64,000 bases of DNA from Bacteroidales bacterium (GTDB lineage: Bacteria; Bacteroidota; Bacteroidia; Bacteroidales; JAADGE01), in NCBI GenBank assembly GCA_021648725.1, contig JAKISF010000013.1, positions 17,346 to 81,345 on the forward strand, in the 5' to 3' direction. Positions 9,545-18,258 of this stretch are shown in pieces. The stretch's first letter is position 1, and each line of letters opens with the position of its first letter. Under the pieces are notes generated by a model, which saw only the letters and a list, made by a program, of their open reading frames with translations, did no database searches and had not been told where the DNA came from. Made by a program: the position numbers and the translations under genes.

Positions 9545-9988
9545 ATGAGCATTAATTGTTTTTTCGAAAATATTGAAAGTTTCATCTTAAATAAAAATAT
9601 ATACTCTTGGATTTCTAAAGCAATTGAAAATGAAAATAAACAACCGGGAGAAATAAATATAATTTTTTGTTCTGACGAACACTTGCTAAAAATGAATATA
9701 GAGCATTTAAATCATAATTTCTATACCGATATTATTACTTTTGATTATTCCGAAAAAGAAATTGTTTCAGGAGATCTGTTCATAAGCAAAGACAGGGTGG
9801 GAGAGAACGCAATAAAATTTAATGTTTCTTTTGCCGATGAAATACACAGGGTAATTATTCACGGAATTCTTCATTTATGCGGATACAACGATAAAAAAGA
9901 GGAGCAAAAAGTGAAGATGCGGGAACGAGAAAACTATTATTTAGGTAAGATTAGCCAAAAACCTGTAAATCAAAAAAGAAGTGATTAA
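9545..9988 (+). CDS. ybeY: endoribonuclease YbeY (rRNA maturation factor)
   Basis: This 147-residue metalloprotein acts in 16S rRNA 3' maturation and ribosome quality control. The signature HGILHLCGYND is at residues 106-116: His106 and His110 are metal ligands, and Asp116 stands where enterobacterial YbeY has a third His, a substitution usual in this phylum. Length is normal for the family. The gene lies between two parS-like palindromes and precedes mnmG, a Bacteroidota arrangement. Confidence 0.92.
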   Translation: MSINCFFENIESFILNKNIYSWISKAIENENKQPGEINIIFCSDEHLLKMNIEHLNHNFYTDIITFDYSEKEIVSGDLFISKDRVGENAIKFNVSFADEIHRVIIHGILHLCGYNDKKEEQKVKMRERENYYLGKISQKPVNQKRSD

Positions 9989-10030
9989 TAAAACATTTTG
10001 AAATCCCCGGTATATCCGGCTTTCCGGAAG

Positions 10031-10046
10031 TGTTCCACGTGGAACG
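10031..10046. promoter_or_regulatory. parS-like ParB-binding site 2
   Basis: TGTTCCACGTGGAACG keeps the full 14-bp palindromic core and differs from site 1 only in the last base. It lies in the ybeY-mnmG intergenic space, outside both coding regions. Confidence 0.82.
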
Positions 10047-10080
10047 TTTTAAGAACACAAAAATAATAATTTAGTTTTTT

Positions 10081-10101
10081 AAAACCGGCTTTGTCGGTTT
10101 T
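10081..10101 (+). terminator. hairpin terminator after ybeY
   Basis: AAAACCG, a 7-base loop, then CGGTTTT form a 7-bp stem ending in a short T run, 92 bases after the ybeY stop and just before the mnmG promoter box. Confidence 0.5.
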
Positions 10102-10103
10102 CT

Positions 10104-10111
10104 TATATTTG
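10104..10111 (+). promoter_or_regulatory. Bacteroidota-type -7 box for mnmG
   Basis: TATATTTG matches the TAnnTTTG -7 consensus exactly and lies 16 bases before the mnmG start codon. No clear TTTG -33 element is at the expected distance, so the assignment is tentative. Confidence 0.45.
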
Positions 10112-10127
10112 CAAAAAAGATTTAAAG

Positions 10128-12005
10128 ATGACAGATAAATATGATGTAATTGTTGTGGGTGCCGGGCACGCCGGAAGTGAAGCTGCTGCGGCATCTGCAA
10201 ATATGGGCTCCGAAACCTTATTGGTAACAACAGATATGGCTGCAATTGCTAAAATGTCTTGCAATCCGGCAATAGGCGGTATTGCAAAAGGGCAAATTGT
10301 ACGGGAAATTGACGCTCTCGGTGGTTACACCGGAATAGTTACAGACCGAACAAGCATTCAATTCCGAATGTTAAATATGTCGAAAGGTCCTGCAATGTGG
10401 AGCCCGAGAGCACAGTCAGACCGTGTTAAGTTTTCTGTTGAGTGGAGAGAAATGCTCGAAAAAACAAAAAAATTAAGTTTTTGGCAAGACACGGTAACGG
10501 AACTTATAATTGAAAATAATAAAGCAGTCGGGGTTAAAACGAAATTGGGTGTACGTTTTTATGCAAAAGCAGTAGTTCTGACAAACGGAACGTTTCTAAA
10601 CGGTTTAATGCACGTAGGACAAACACAAATTCCCGGAGGAAGAGACTCCGATGCCGCTTCATACGGAATCTCAGAACAACTTGAAAAATATAAAATCCCC
10701 GTAAAAAGAATGAAAACAGGAACTCCGGCAAGACTTGACGGCAGGACAATCAATTTTGAAGCAATAAAAGAGCAAAAAGGAGACGAAATAATTAAAAAGT
10801 TTTCGTTTTTACCGGAAATTAAAGGAGAACTAAATCAAAGAAGTTGTTATATCACATACACAAACAAAGAATCTCATGAAGAACTAAAAGGGGGATTTAA
10901 ATTTTCTCCGCTTTTTACGGGAATCATTGACGGAGTTGGACCGAGGTATTGTCCGAGCATTGAAGATAAACTCGTAACCTTTGCAGAAAGAGACTCTCAC
11001 ATGCTTTTTTTAGAACCCGAAGGAGAAGACACTGTTGAATACTATATCAACGGATTTTCTTCATCTTTACCTCTTGATGTTCAAATCAAAGCTCTCAGAA
11101 AAATTCCGGGATTAGAAAACGTAAAAATGTTCAGACCTGGTTATGCAATTGAATATGACTATTTTGACCCCACTTATTTAAACTTAACTTTAGAGTCTAA
11201 AAAAGTTGAAAACCTTTATTTTGCCGGACAAATAAACGGAACAACCGGTTATGAGGAAGCTGCTGCACAAGGTTTAATTGCCGGAATAAATGCACATCAA
11301 AAAATCAACAAAAAAGAAAATTTTATTTTAAAAAGAGATGAAGCATATATCGGAGTTCTTATTGATGACCTTATTAACAAAGGTGTTGACGAGCCGTACA
11401 GAATGTTTACATCAAGAGCAGAATACAGAATTTTACTGAGGCAGGATAATGCAGATGCCCGGCTCACGGAAAAATCCTATAAAATAGGCTTAGCATCAGA
11501 AGAACGCTACAAACTCATAAAAGAGAAAAAAGAACTGACAGAAAAAACAATAAGTTTTCTGAAAAAAACAAGCATAAAACCCGAGCAAACCGCAGAACTG
11601 TTTAAAAAATTAGATACGCCCGCAATGAAACAAAAAGAAAGGCTGCATAAAATCCTTTTACGCCCGCAAATAAAAATAAATCACTTAACGGAATCGTGTA
11701 AACCGTTTAAAGAGTTTGTTGATGCAAACATTATTAACAGAAAGTCAGAAATTTTAGAATCTGTCGAAATAAATATAAAATACGAAAGCTATATAGAAAG
11801 AGAAAAAAACTCTGCCGATAAGTTAAAACGTTTGGAATATGTTAAAATTCCCGAAAATTTTGATTTTAATAAATTACAATCAATTTCTACGGAAGCAAGA
11901 CAAAAATTAAAAAAAGTGCAACCGAAAAATATCGGACAAGCATCCAGAATTCCCGGCGTTTCTCCGGCAGACATCAGCGCATTATTGGTATATTTCGGAA
12001 GATAA
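10128..12005 (+). CDS. mnmG: tRNA uridine-5-carboxymethylaminomethyl(34) synthesis enzyme MnmG
   Basis: With MnmE, this FAD enzyme installs the carboxymethylaminomethyl group on U34 of certain tRNAs. The 625-residue length is typical. The N-terminus has the Rossmann FAD motif [11 protein letters not shown]. The family signatures [22 protein letters not shown] and GYEEAAAQG are present, and the C-terminal helical domain ends in [12 protein letters not shown]. mnmG (gidA) is classically near the origin of replication, which fits the parS-like sites on both sides. Confidence 0.97.
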   Translation: MTDKYDVIVVGAGHAGSEAAAASANMGSETLLVTTDMAAIAKMSCNPAIGGIAKGQIVREIDALGGYTGIVTDRTSIQFRMLNMSKGPAMWSPRAQSDRVKFSVEWREMLEKTKKLSFWQDTVTELIIENNKAVGVKTKLGVRFYAKAVVLTNGTFLNGLMHVGQTQIPGGRDSDAASYGISEQLEKYKIPVKRMKTGTPARLDGRTINFEAIKEQKGDEIIKKFSFLPEIKGELNQRSCYITYTNKESHEELKGGFKFSPLFTGIIDGVGPRYCPSIEDKLVTFAERDSHMLFLEPEGEDTVEYYINGFSSSLPLDVQIKALRKIPGLENVKMFRPGYAIEYDYFDPTYLNLTLESKKVENLYFAGQINGTTGYEEAAAQGLIAGINAHQKINKKENFILKRDEAYIGVLIDDLINKGVDEPYRMFTSRAEYRILLRQDNADARLTEKSYKIGLASEERYKLIKEKKELTEKTISFLKKTSIKPEQTAELFKKLDTPAMKQKERLHKILLRPQIKINHLTESCKPFKEFVDANIINRKSEILESVEINIKYESYIEREKNSADKLKRLEYVKIPENFDFNKLQSISTEARQKLKKVQPKNIGQASRIPGVSPADISALLVYFGR

Positions 12006-12012
12006 ACTCGTA

Positions 12013-12034
12013 GAGACAGACCGGCAGCTGTCTC
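12013..12034. repeat. small GC-richer hairpin after mnmG
   Basis: GAGACAG and CTGTCTC form a 7-bp stem around an 8-base loop immediately after the mnmG stop. There is no T tract, so it is either a weak terminator or a short REP-like palindrome. Confidence 0.4.
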
Positions 12035-12122
12035 AATGTTAAGAAAATCCGAAAATTTTGGACGAAACAAACAACTTTAATAAACACAACATAACACACA
12101 CAAGATTAAACAAATAAAAACA

Positions 12123-12138
12123 GGTTCCACGTGGAACA
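12123..12138. promoter_or_regulatory. parS-like ParB-binding site 3
   Basis: GGTTCCACGTGGAACA keeps the 14-bp core GTTCCACGTGGAAC and differs from site 1 only in the first base. It lies 26 bp before the start of the restriction-modification gene. Confidence 0.82.
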
Positions 12139-12164
12139 TACAACTGTAATTTAAACCCGGTTAA

Positions 12165-15100
12165 ATGAACATCCAAGAATACATAACAACAATAAACAAA
12201 CGTTATCAGTCCGGCATAGCAAGAGAACATACTTACAGAACTGATTTAGAAAGTTTAATTCGAGAACTTGTTCCCGAAGTTGAAATTACCAACGAACCGG
12301 CAAACGTAACCGATTGCGGTAATCCGGACTATGTAATTACAAAAAAGAAAATACCCATTGGATTTATCGAAGCAAAGGACATAGGCAAAGACATTACAAG
12401 CAAAACCTATAAAGAACAATTCGACAGATACCGAAAAGCCCTTGACAATTTAATCATTACCGATTATATTTATTTCCGGTTCTACGACCACGGAAACCTT
12501 GTGCATGAAATCCGCATTGCTGAAATTGAAAACAATACAATAAAAGCCTTTCCGGATAATTTCGCACAATTTGAAAACCTAATACAAAACTTTTGCACCT
12601 TTATAGGGCAAACCATAAAATCAAGTAAAAAACTTGCTGAAATGATGGCAGCAAAAGCACGTCTTTTGCAAAACATACTTGAAAATGCCGTTACTTCCGA
12701 TGAAGAAACACAAGAAAACACATCTTTAAGAGACCAATACAAAACTTTTAAAGACATCTTAATTCACGATTTAACACCAAAAGCATTTGCCGATATTTAC
12801 GCACAGACTTTGGCTTACGGAATGTTTGCCGCACGATTACACGATAAAACGCTTGATGATTTCAGCAGACAAGAAGCCGCAGAACTGATACCGAAATCAA
12901 ATCCTTTTTTGCGAAAACTATTCGGCTATGTTGCAGGTCCCGATATTGACGAAAGAATTGTAAGAACAGTTGATAATCTTGCAAATGTTTTTCTGGCAAC
13001 CAATGTTGAAGAACTTTTAAAGAATTTCGGGAAAAGCACGCAAACCAACGACCCTATAATTCATTTTTACGAAACATTTTTGGCAGAATACGACCCCAAG
13101 CTCCGTAAAAGCAGAGGCGTTTGGTACACACCCGAACCGGTTGTAAATTTCATTGTGCGTGCCGTTGATGATATTCTGAAAACAGAATTTAATTTGCCCG
13201 ACGGATTAGCCGATACCTCTAAAACAAAAATCAAGGTTAAAGAACAGGGTAGCAACAAAGCCGTTGAAAAGGAAGTCCATAAAGTTCAAATTCTCGACCC
13301 TGCAACAGGCACGGGAACATTTCTTGCCGAAGTAGTAAAACATATTTACAAGAAAAAGTTTAAAGCCATGCAAGGCGTTTGGAGTTCCTATATTGATGAG
13401 CATTTAATACCTCGACTAAACGGTTTTGAGCTTTTAATGGCATCCTACGCAATGGCACATCTTAAATTAGATATGCTTTTAACGGAAACCGGATACAAAG
13501 CTACCAAAAACCAACGTTTTAATATTTATCTTACAAACTCACTCGAAGAACATCACCCCGATACCGGAACATTGTTCTCAAATTGGTTAAGCACCGAAGC
13601 CAACGAAGCAAACCATATAAAACGTGATACTCCGGTTATGTGTGTAATAGGAAATCCGCCTTATTCTGTTAGTAGTTCAAATAAATCTGAATGGATTAAT
13701 AATTTAATGAAAGATTATAAGAAAGATTTGAATGAAAGGAATATTCAACCTTTATCTGATGATTATATCAAATTTATCCGATATGGTCAACATTATATTG
13801 AAAAAAATGGAGAAGGTATTTTAGCTTATATTTCTAATAATAGTTTTATTGATGGAATTATTCATCGTCAAATGAGAAAAGATTTATTAGAAACTTTTGA
13901 CAACATTTACATTCTGGATTTACATGGAAATTCAAAGAAAAAAGAAAAGCACCCTGATGGTTCTGCCGACCAAAATGTATTTGATATTATGCAAGGCGTA
14001 AGTATTAATATCTTTATAAAAAAATCAAAAAGCAAGAAATTAGGAAGCGTTTCTCATATTGACCTCTTCGGAAAAAGGGATTATAAATATAGTTTCCTTA
14101 ATGATAATTCCATTAATTCAATTAATTGGAACATATTAAACCCTCAAAAAGAAGAATACATTTTCATTCCCCAAGATTACGAATTAGAAAAGAAGTATAA
14201 ACAATTTTGTTTTGGTATTAATGATTTATTTGAAATTGGAAGTAATGGAACTCAAACTAAAAGAGATAGTTTATTTGTTGATTTTAATGTTGTTGATTTA
14301 AATACAAGAATGTTTAATTTACTATCTGATGAATTTTCCAAAGAATTTTCATTAAAGTATAATATTCAAGACTCATCATCATACCCATTATTAAGACGGA
14401 TAAAAGCAAGTGACTATGACAAGGAATACATTTCAGATTATTATTATCGACCATTAGATTTTAGAAAAATATATTACGATAAACATTTATTAGGAAGACC
14501 TTTTTATAAAGTATTAAAACATGTCTATAAAAGGGATAATTTAATGCTAGTTTTAGGTAGACAAGGACAGGCAGTTGGCTCTTCAACTTGGGATTTAATA
14601 TCCATTTCTAATATTATAATAGATACAAATCTATTTTACAGAGGTGGAAATATGGCTTTCCCCCTCTATCTCTACCCTGACAAAGAAACCGAAGGAGTAT
14701 TTGCCGAAGAAGGCTTATCCGAAAAAGGCAGAAAACCCAACTTAAATCCGGAGATAGTTCAAAAAATTGCAGATAAAATAGGATTAAAATTTGTTGCCGA
14801 AAAAAAACCCAAATTACAAGATAATTTTGTGCAAAGCCCGGAGGCAAATTCCCCTCCTTTGGAGGGGTGCCCGCAGGGCGGGGTGGTAAAACCGGAAGTA
14901 ATCACAACCATAAACAACATCCCAATAAAAAGAAATTTTGTTAAAACCCTTCCACACAACCCCAAATTAAATCAACTTGCCAAAGACAAAAGAAAAGCAG
15001 GAATATTATCAGAAGTTTTGTTCTGGAAACAGGTACACAAAAAGAAATTTCATGCAATAGATTTTGACAGACAAAGAATAATAGGAAATTATATTGTAGA

Positions 15101-15893
15101 TTTTTATGTTAAAACATTAGGTTTGGTTATAGAAATTGATGGAAGTAGCCATAATAATAAAGAAGAATACGATGCAAAAAGACAAAAATATTTAGAGAGC
15201 TTAGGTTTGAAAGTTTATAGAATTTCAGATAACCATGTAAAAAAAGATATTAGCCAAACTATGATAGATTTGGAAAACTATATTGTTAATGAATATGGAG
15301 AAACCACCCCGCCCGCCGGGCACCCCTTCATAGGAGGAGAATTTGCTCCGATTGATATTCTGGATTACATCTACGCCGTATTACACAGCCCGACATACAG
15401 AGAAAAATACAAAGAATTTCTAAAAATAGATTTCCCGAGAGTACCATATCCGAAAGATGCAAAAACCTTTTGGCAACTCGTAAAACTCGGCGGAGAAATC
15501 CGGCAAATACATTTATTGGAAAGCCAAAAAGTAAATGAATACATCACACAATATCCGATTGATGGCGACAATAAAATCACAACAAAAATTGCAAAAAAAG
15601 ACTGGGTAATAACCCAACACGGGGACACGTCCCCTTGCAAAGACACGGCTGTTACCGGCAGAATATACATCAACGAAACACAATACTTTGATAACATTCC
15701 GCTTGTTGCGTGGGAGTTCTACATAGGCGGTTACCAACCCGCCCAAAAATGGTTAAAAGATCGCTCACCTAAAAAAGGAAAAGAAGGCAGAGTCCTAACA
15801 TACGAAGACATCACCCACTATCAAAAAATAATAGTTGCCCTTACAGAAACGGATAGGATTATGAAAGAAATTGATAAAATAAACATTGAATAA
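12165..15893 (+). CDS. single-chain restriction-modification enzyme with an inserted DUF559 endonuclease domain
   Basis: The 1242-residue product combines DNA cleavage and adenine methylation, as in Type IIG/ISP-like enzymes. Residues ~1-130 hold a PD-(D/E)XK nuclease (Pro54-Asp55, Glu69-Ala-Lys71). Residues ~290-560 are an N6-adenine methylase with motif I DPATGTG (378-384) and motif IV NPPY (497-500). The following ~300 residues should be the target-recognition part. I see no helicase motifs, so it is not a full Type ISP enzyme. Residues ~894-1060 are foreign: a DUF559 domain encoded by a cassette with inverted-repeat ends. The host sequence resumes at FAPIDILDYIYAVLHSP and runs to a normal end. 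Without the insert the protein would be about 1075 residues. There is no separate specificity subunit nearby. Activity of the fused protein is unknown. Confidence 0.85.
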   Translation: MNIQEYITTINKRYQSGIAREHTYRTDLESLIRELVPEVEITNEPANVTDCGNPDYVITKKKIPIGFIEAKDIGKDITSKTYKEQFDRYRKALDNLIITDYIYFRFYDHGNLVHEIRIAEIENNTIKAFPDNFAQFENLIQNFCTFIGQTIKSSKKLAEMMAAKARLLQNILENAVTSDEETQENTSLRDQYKTFKDILIHDLTPKAFADIYAQTLAYGMFAARLHDKTLDDFSRQEAAELIPKSNPFLRKLFGYVAGPDIDERIVRTVDNLANVFLATNVEELLKNFGKSTQTNDPIIHFYETFLAEYDPKLRKSRGVWYTPEPVVNFIVRAVDDILKTEFNLPDGLADTSKTKIKVKEQGSNKAVEKEVHKVQILDPATGTGTFLAEVVKHIYKKKFKAMQGVWSSYIDEHLIPRLNGFELLMASYAMAHLKLDMLLTETGYKATKNQRFNIYLTNSLEEHHPDTGTLFSNWLSTEANEANHIKRDTPVMCVIGNPPYSVSSSNKSEWINNLMKDYKKDLNERNIQPLSDDYIKFIRYGQHYIEKNGEGILAYISNNSFIDGIIHRQMRKDLLETFDNIYILDLHGNSKKKEKHPDGSADQNVFDIMQGVSINIFIKKSKSKKLGSVSHIDLFGKRDYKYSFLNDNSINSINWNILNPQKEEYIFIPQDYELEKKYKQFCFGINDLFEIGSNGTQTKRDSLFVDFNVVDLNTRMFNLLSDEFSKEFSLKYNIQDSSSYPLLRRIKASDYDKEYISDYYYRPLDFRKIYYDKHLLGRPFYKVLKHVYKRDNLMLVLGRQGQAVGSSTWDLISISNIIIDTNLFYRGGNMAFPLYLYPDKETEGVFAEEGLSEKGRKPNLNPEIVQKIADKIGLKFVAEKKPKLQDNFVQSPEANSPPLEGCPQGGVVKPEVITTINNIPIKRNFVKTLPHNPKLNQLAKDKRKAGILSEVLFWKQVHKKKFHAIDFDRQRIIGNYIVDFYVKTLGLVIEIDGSSHNNKEEYDAKRQKYLESLGLKVYRISDNHVKKDISQTMIDLENYIVNEYGETTPPAGHPFIGGEFAPIDILDYIYAVLHSPTYREKYKEFLKIDFPRVPYPKDAKTFWQLVKLGGEIRQIHLLESQKVNEYITQYPIDGDNKITTKIAKKDWVITQHGDTSPCKDTAVTGRIYINETQYFDNIPLVAWEFYIGGYQPAQKWLKDRSPKKGKEGRVLTYEDITHYQKIIVALTETDRIMKEIDKINIE
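14846..14887 (+). repeat. left inverted repeat of the DUF559 cassette
   Basis: This 42-bp GC-rich arm pairs with 15303-15344. It contains hairpins at 14851-14867 (CCCCTCC-TTT-GGAGGGG) and 14869-14879 (GCCC-GCA-GGGC). It is translated in frame as a Pro/Gly-rich linker (SPPLEGCPQGGVV). Confidence 0.85.
15303..15344 (-). repeat. right inverted repeat of the DUF559 cassette
   Basis: This 42-bp arm matches the reverse complement of the left arm at 37 of 42 positions. Its outer hairpin has decayed (CTCC/GGAG changes) while the inner GCCCGCCGGGC block is intact. It is translated as TTPPAGHPFIGGEF. Confidence 0.85.
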
Positions 15894-15917
15894 AGTATGA
15901 TAAGTAATTGATTCTAA

Positions 15918-17750
15918 ATGCCCAAACAACCAAACATAAAAGAACAACTAAAAAACGAAGCCCAAAAACTTCCGCGAAACCCCGGCGTATATCTTTATTA
16001 CAACAGTAAAGACGAAGTTATTTATGTCGGGAAAGCAAAGAATTTAAAAAGTCGTGTAAGTTCATATTTTACAAAAGATTACGACAACAATAAAACAAAG
16101 ATACTTGTTCGTCATATCGTTCGTTTTGAGTACATTGTAGTTGAAACCGAAATCGATGCTTTACTTCTTGAAAATAATTTAATAAAAAAGTATCAACCTC
16201 GCTACAACATAATGTTGAAAGATGATAAAACCTATCCTTGGATTTGCATCAAAAATGAAGCCTTTCCTCGTGTTTTTCAAACTCGAAACATTATAAAAGA
16301 CGGCTCAAAATATTTCGGACCTTATACATCTGTGCGTTTGGTAAGAGTACTGACAACATTGTTCCGAAACTTGTTTTTGCTGCGAACATGCAAGCATAAT
16401 TTGTCTGATGAAAACATAAAAAAAGGAAAATTTAAAGTTTGTCTTGAATTTCATATAAATAATTGTAAAGCTCCCTGTGTCGGGCAACAAACACCGGAAG
16501 ATTATAACGAACAAATAAAACAAGTTCATAACATTTTAAAAGGAAACTTTAAACCGGTTAAAGATTATTTAAAACAAATAATGAAAGCCTTTGCTGAAAA
16601 TTTAGAATATGAAAAAGCACAAGAAGTAAAAGAAAAACTGCAAATTTTAAAAGATTATCAAAGCAAATCAACGGTAATAACTACAACAAAAGGAAATTTT
16701 GATGTTTTCACCATTGAGTCGGACGAAAAGTTTGCCTATGTAAACTTTCTGAAAGTGGTTGACGGGGCAATAATTAATGTGCACACAGTTGAATATGTAA
16801 AAAAATTGAATGAAAAAGACCATGATATTTTACCGACGGCAATTATTGATATTATTTCTGCCCAACAATTCGGATTCAACGAAATTGATGAGCTGATTTT
16901 ACCCTTTCAAATTAATTTACCGATTGATAATTTAAAAATCACAATTCCGAAAATCGGAGACAAACAAAAACTATTGGAACTTTCGCACAGAAATGCAAAA
17001 TACTACAGGCTTGATAAAATTAAAAAAAGAACATTAGTTTCTGCCGACAGACGAAACACCGACATTTTGCTTCAAATGAAAACTGATTTGCGAATGAAAG
17101 AATTGCCTGTGCATATCGAATGTTTCGACAATTCAAATATTCAGGGAACGCATCCGGTAGCAGCTTGCGTTGTGTTTAAAAACACAAAACCCGCAAAAAA
17201 GGAGTATCGAAAATTTAACATAAAAACTGTTGAAGGTCCTGACGATTATGCCTCAATGGAAGAAGTAATTTACAGACGATACAAGAGATTAACCGATGAA
17301 GGGAAAAGTTTGCCGCAGTTAATTATTATAGACGGAGGAAAAGGACAATTAAATTCTGCCGTAAAAAGCTTAAAAGAATTAGACCTTTTCGGAAAAATTA
17401 CTGTTATAGGAATTGCAAAACGCCTTGAAGAAATCTTTTTTGCAGGCGATAATATTCCGATGTATTTAGATAAAAATTCGATTACTTTAAAAATTATTCA
17501 GCATGCTCGAAATGAAGCTCACAGATTCGGAATAGAATTTCACAGAAACAAACGCTCGAAAACATTTTTAAATTCTGAGCTGGAAAATATTCCCGGGGTG
17601 GGGGAGAAAACAATCCAAGATTTATATAAAGTATTTAAGTCCGTAAAAGAAATTTCTGAAGCAGAATTTGAAAATCTCAGAATTGTTATCGGAAAAAAAC
17701 GAGCAAAAGTAATTTTTAATTATTTTAAGGAAAAAAAAGAATCGAAATAA
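15918..17750 (+). CDS. uvrC: excinuclease ABC subunit C
   Basis: UvrC makes the two incisions of nucleotide-excision repair in complex with UvrB-bound damaged DNA. The 610-residue protein shows the full domain order: GIY-YIG nuclease at the N-terminus (PGVYLYY...VIYVGKAKNLKSRV), a Cys cluster region (C..H...C...C), a UVR helix pair (NLEYEKAQEVKEKL, about 235-250), an RNase H-like nuclease (ECFDNSNIQG and IIDGGKGQL) and a helix-hairpin-helix tail (IPGVGEKT). It begins 24 bp after the restriction-modification gene. Confidence 0.97.
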   Translation: MPKQPNIKEQLKNEAQKLPRNPGVYLYYNSKDEVIYVGKAKNLKSRVSSYFTKDYDNNKTKILVRHIVRFEYIVVETEIDALLLENNLIKKYQPRYNIMLKDDKTYPWICIKNEAFPRVFQTRNIIKDGSKYFGPYTSVRLVRVLTTLFRNLFLLRTCKHNLSDENIKKGKFKVCLEFHINNCKAPCVGQQTPEDYNEQIKQVHNILKGNFKPVKDYLKQIMKAFAENLEYEKAQEVKEKLQILKDYQSKSTVITTTKGNFDVFTIESDEKFAYVNFLKVVDGAIINVHTVEYVKKLNEKDHDILPTAIIDIISAQQFGFNEIDELILPFQINLPIDNLKITIPKIGDKQKLLELSHRNAKYYRLDKIKKRTLVSADRRNTDILLQMKTDLRMKELPVHIECFDNSNIQGTHPVAACVVFKNTKPAKKEYRKFNIKTVEGPDDYASMEEVIYRRYKRLTDEGKSLPQLIIIDGGKGQLNSAVKSLKELDLFGKITVIGIAKRLEEIFFAGDNIPMYLDKNSITLKIIQHARNEAHRFGIEFHRNKRSKTFLNSELENIPGVGEKTIQDLYKVFKSVKEISEAEFENLRIVIGKKRAKVIFNYFKEKKESK

Positions 17751-18023
17751 AAAAATGGCTGAAATTTCCTAAAAACAGTCAATTTTTCTTCTGAATGCAA
17801 AATTTTCTAAAGGTTTTAATTTGACAATAAGTAGCAGATTGTCAGAGAAATAAAACCCATTATCAAGAGCTTTAACTCAATCTCTTTTTAATATTTTAAC
17901 CTTCTCTGTATAACGGGCAACAAAATCAAAACCTCCGAGACTTATTTTTTACAAAAAAAGATTTTTAAAAATTTCTGTGCTTCTTGTGTAAAAAACTAAG
18001 AGCGGTTTGTAATAAAATTATTT
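17751..18023. other. gene-free AT-rich stretch after uvrC
   Basis: No open frame of useful length, strong hairpin or promoter box was found here. Together with the adjacent 235-bp inverted-repeat element it makes a gene-free region of about 500 bases between the uvrC stop and the end of the next gene on the opposite strand. Confidence 0.6.
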
Positions 18024-18258
18024 AGGGCTTGTTGAAAAGCTCACAGGTGCATTAGATTTCAAGTTTCTCGTTTGAAGTCGTATCTAAATACTGCGAAATA
18101 AGAGAAATTTGAAAGATAGTGTGCCTGTGGGCAGCTAAAATATTTTATACAAGTGCAGGGAAATAGGGTGAAATGAATTAAAACCCGTGCACTTGTATAT
18201 GTAAATAATCTTATAAATGACTGAAAAATAAATATATTAGCGTTTTTCAGCAAGCCCT
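18024..18258. mobile_element. 235-bp MITE-like element with terminal and internal inverted repeats
   Basis: The ends are AGGGCTTGTTGAAAAGC and the inverted GCGTTTTTCAGCAAGCCCT, flanked on both sides by ATTT (possible 4-bp target duplication). Inside are three nested or adjacent stems: 18039-18051 with 18120-18135 (CACAGG/CCTGTG), 18057-18069 with 18102-18114 (TTTCAAGTTTCTC, 12 of 13 paired) and 18146-18160 with 18184-18199 (TATACAAGTGCAGGG, one bulge). It would fold as a branched structure on either strand. No ORF of note. Ends of the type GGGCTTGTTGAAAA are common in insertion sequences, so a non-autonomous transposon is the favoured reading; a structured RNA is the alternative. Confidence 0.65.

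Larger units (their letters stand above)
14846..15344 (+). mobile_element. DUF559 endonuclease cassette with 42-bp inverted-repeat ends, in frame in the RM gene
   Basis: The left end (14846-14887) and the reverse complement of the right end (15303-15344) match at 37 of 42 bases. Both run from AAATTC to GGCGGGGTGGT, and each contains two small palindromes (CCCCTCC/GGAGGGG and GCCC/GGGC on the left). They are far more GC-rich than the host gene. Between them residues ~918-1046 of the host ORF form a DUF559/Vsr-like nuclease with candidate catalytic residues Glu950, Asp979, Glu990 and Asp992 (IEIDGSSH). No stop codon interrupts the host frame. No clear target duplication is visible; an inverted CGGAG(G)C/GCTCCG match just outside the ends may be chance. 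Confidence 0.8.

Noticed and set aside
18059..18253. 64-codon open frame on the minus strand inside the 235-bp element
   Set aside because: Its sequence is made from the inverted repeats, has no family pattern and no sensible start context.
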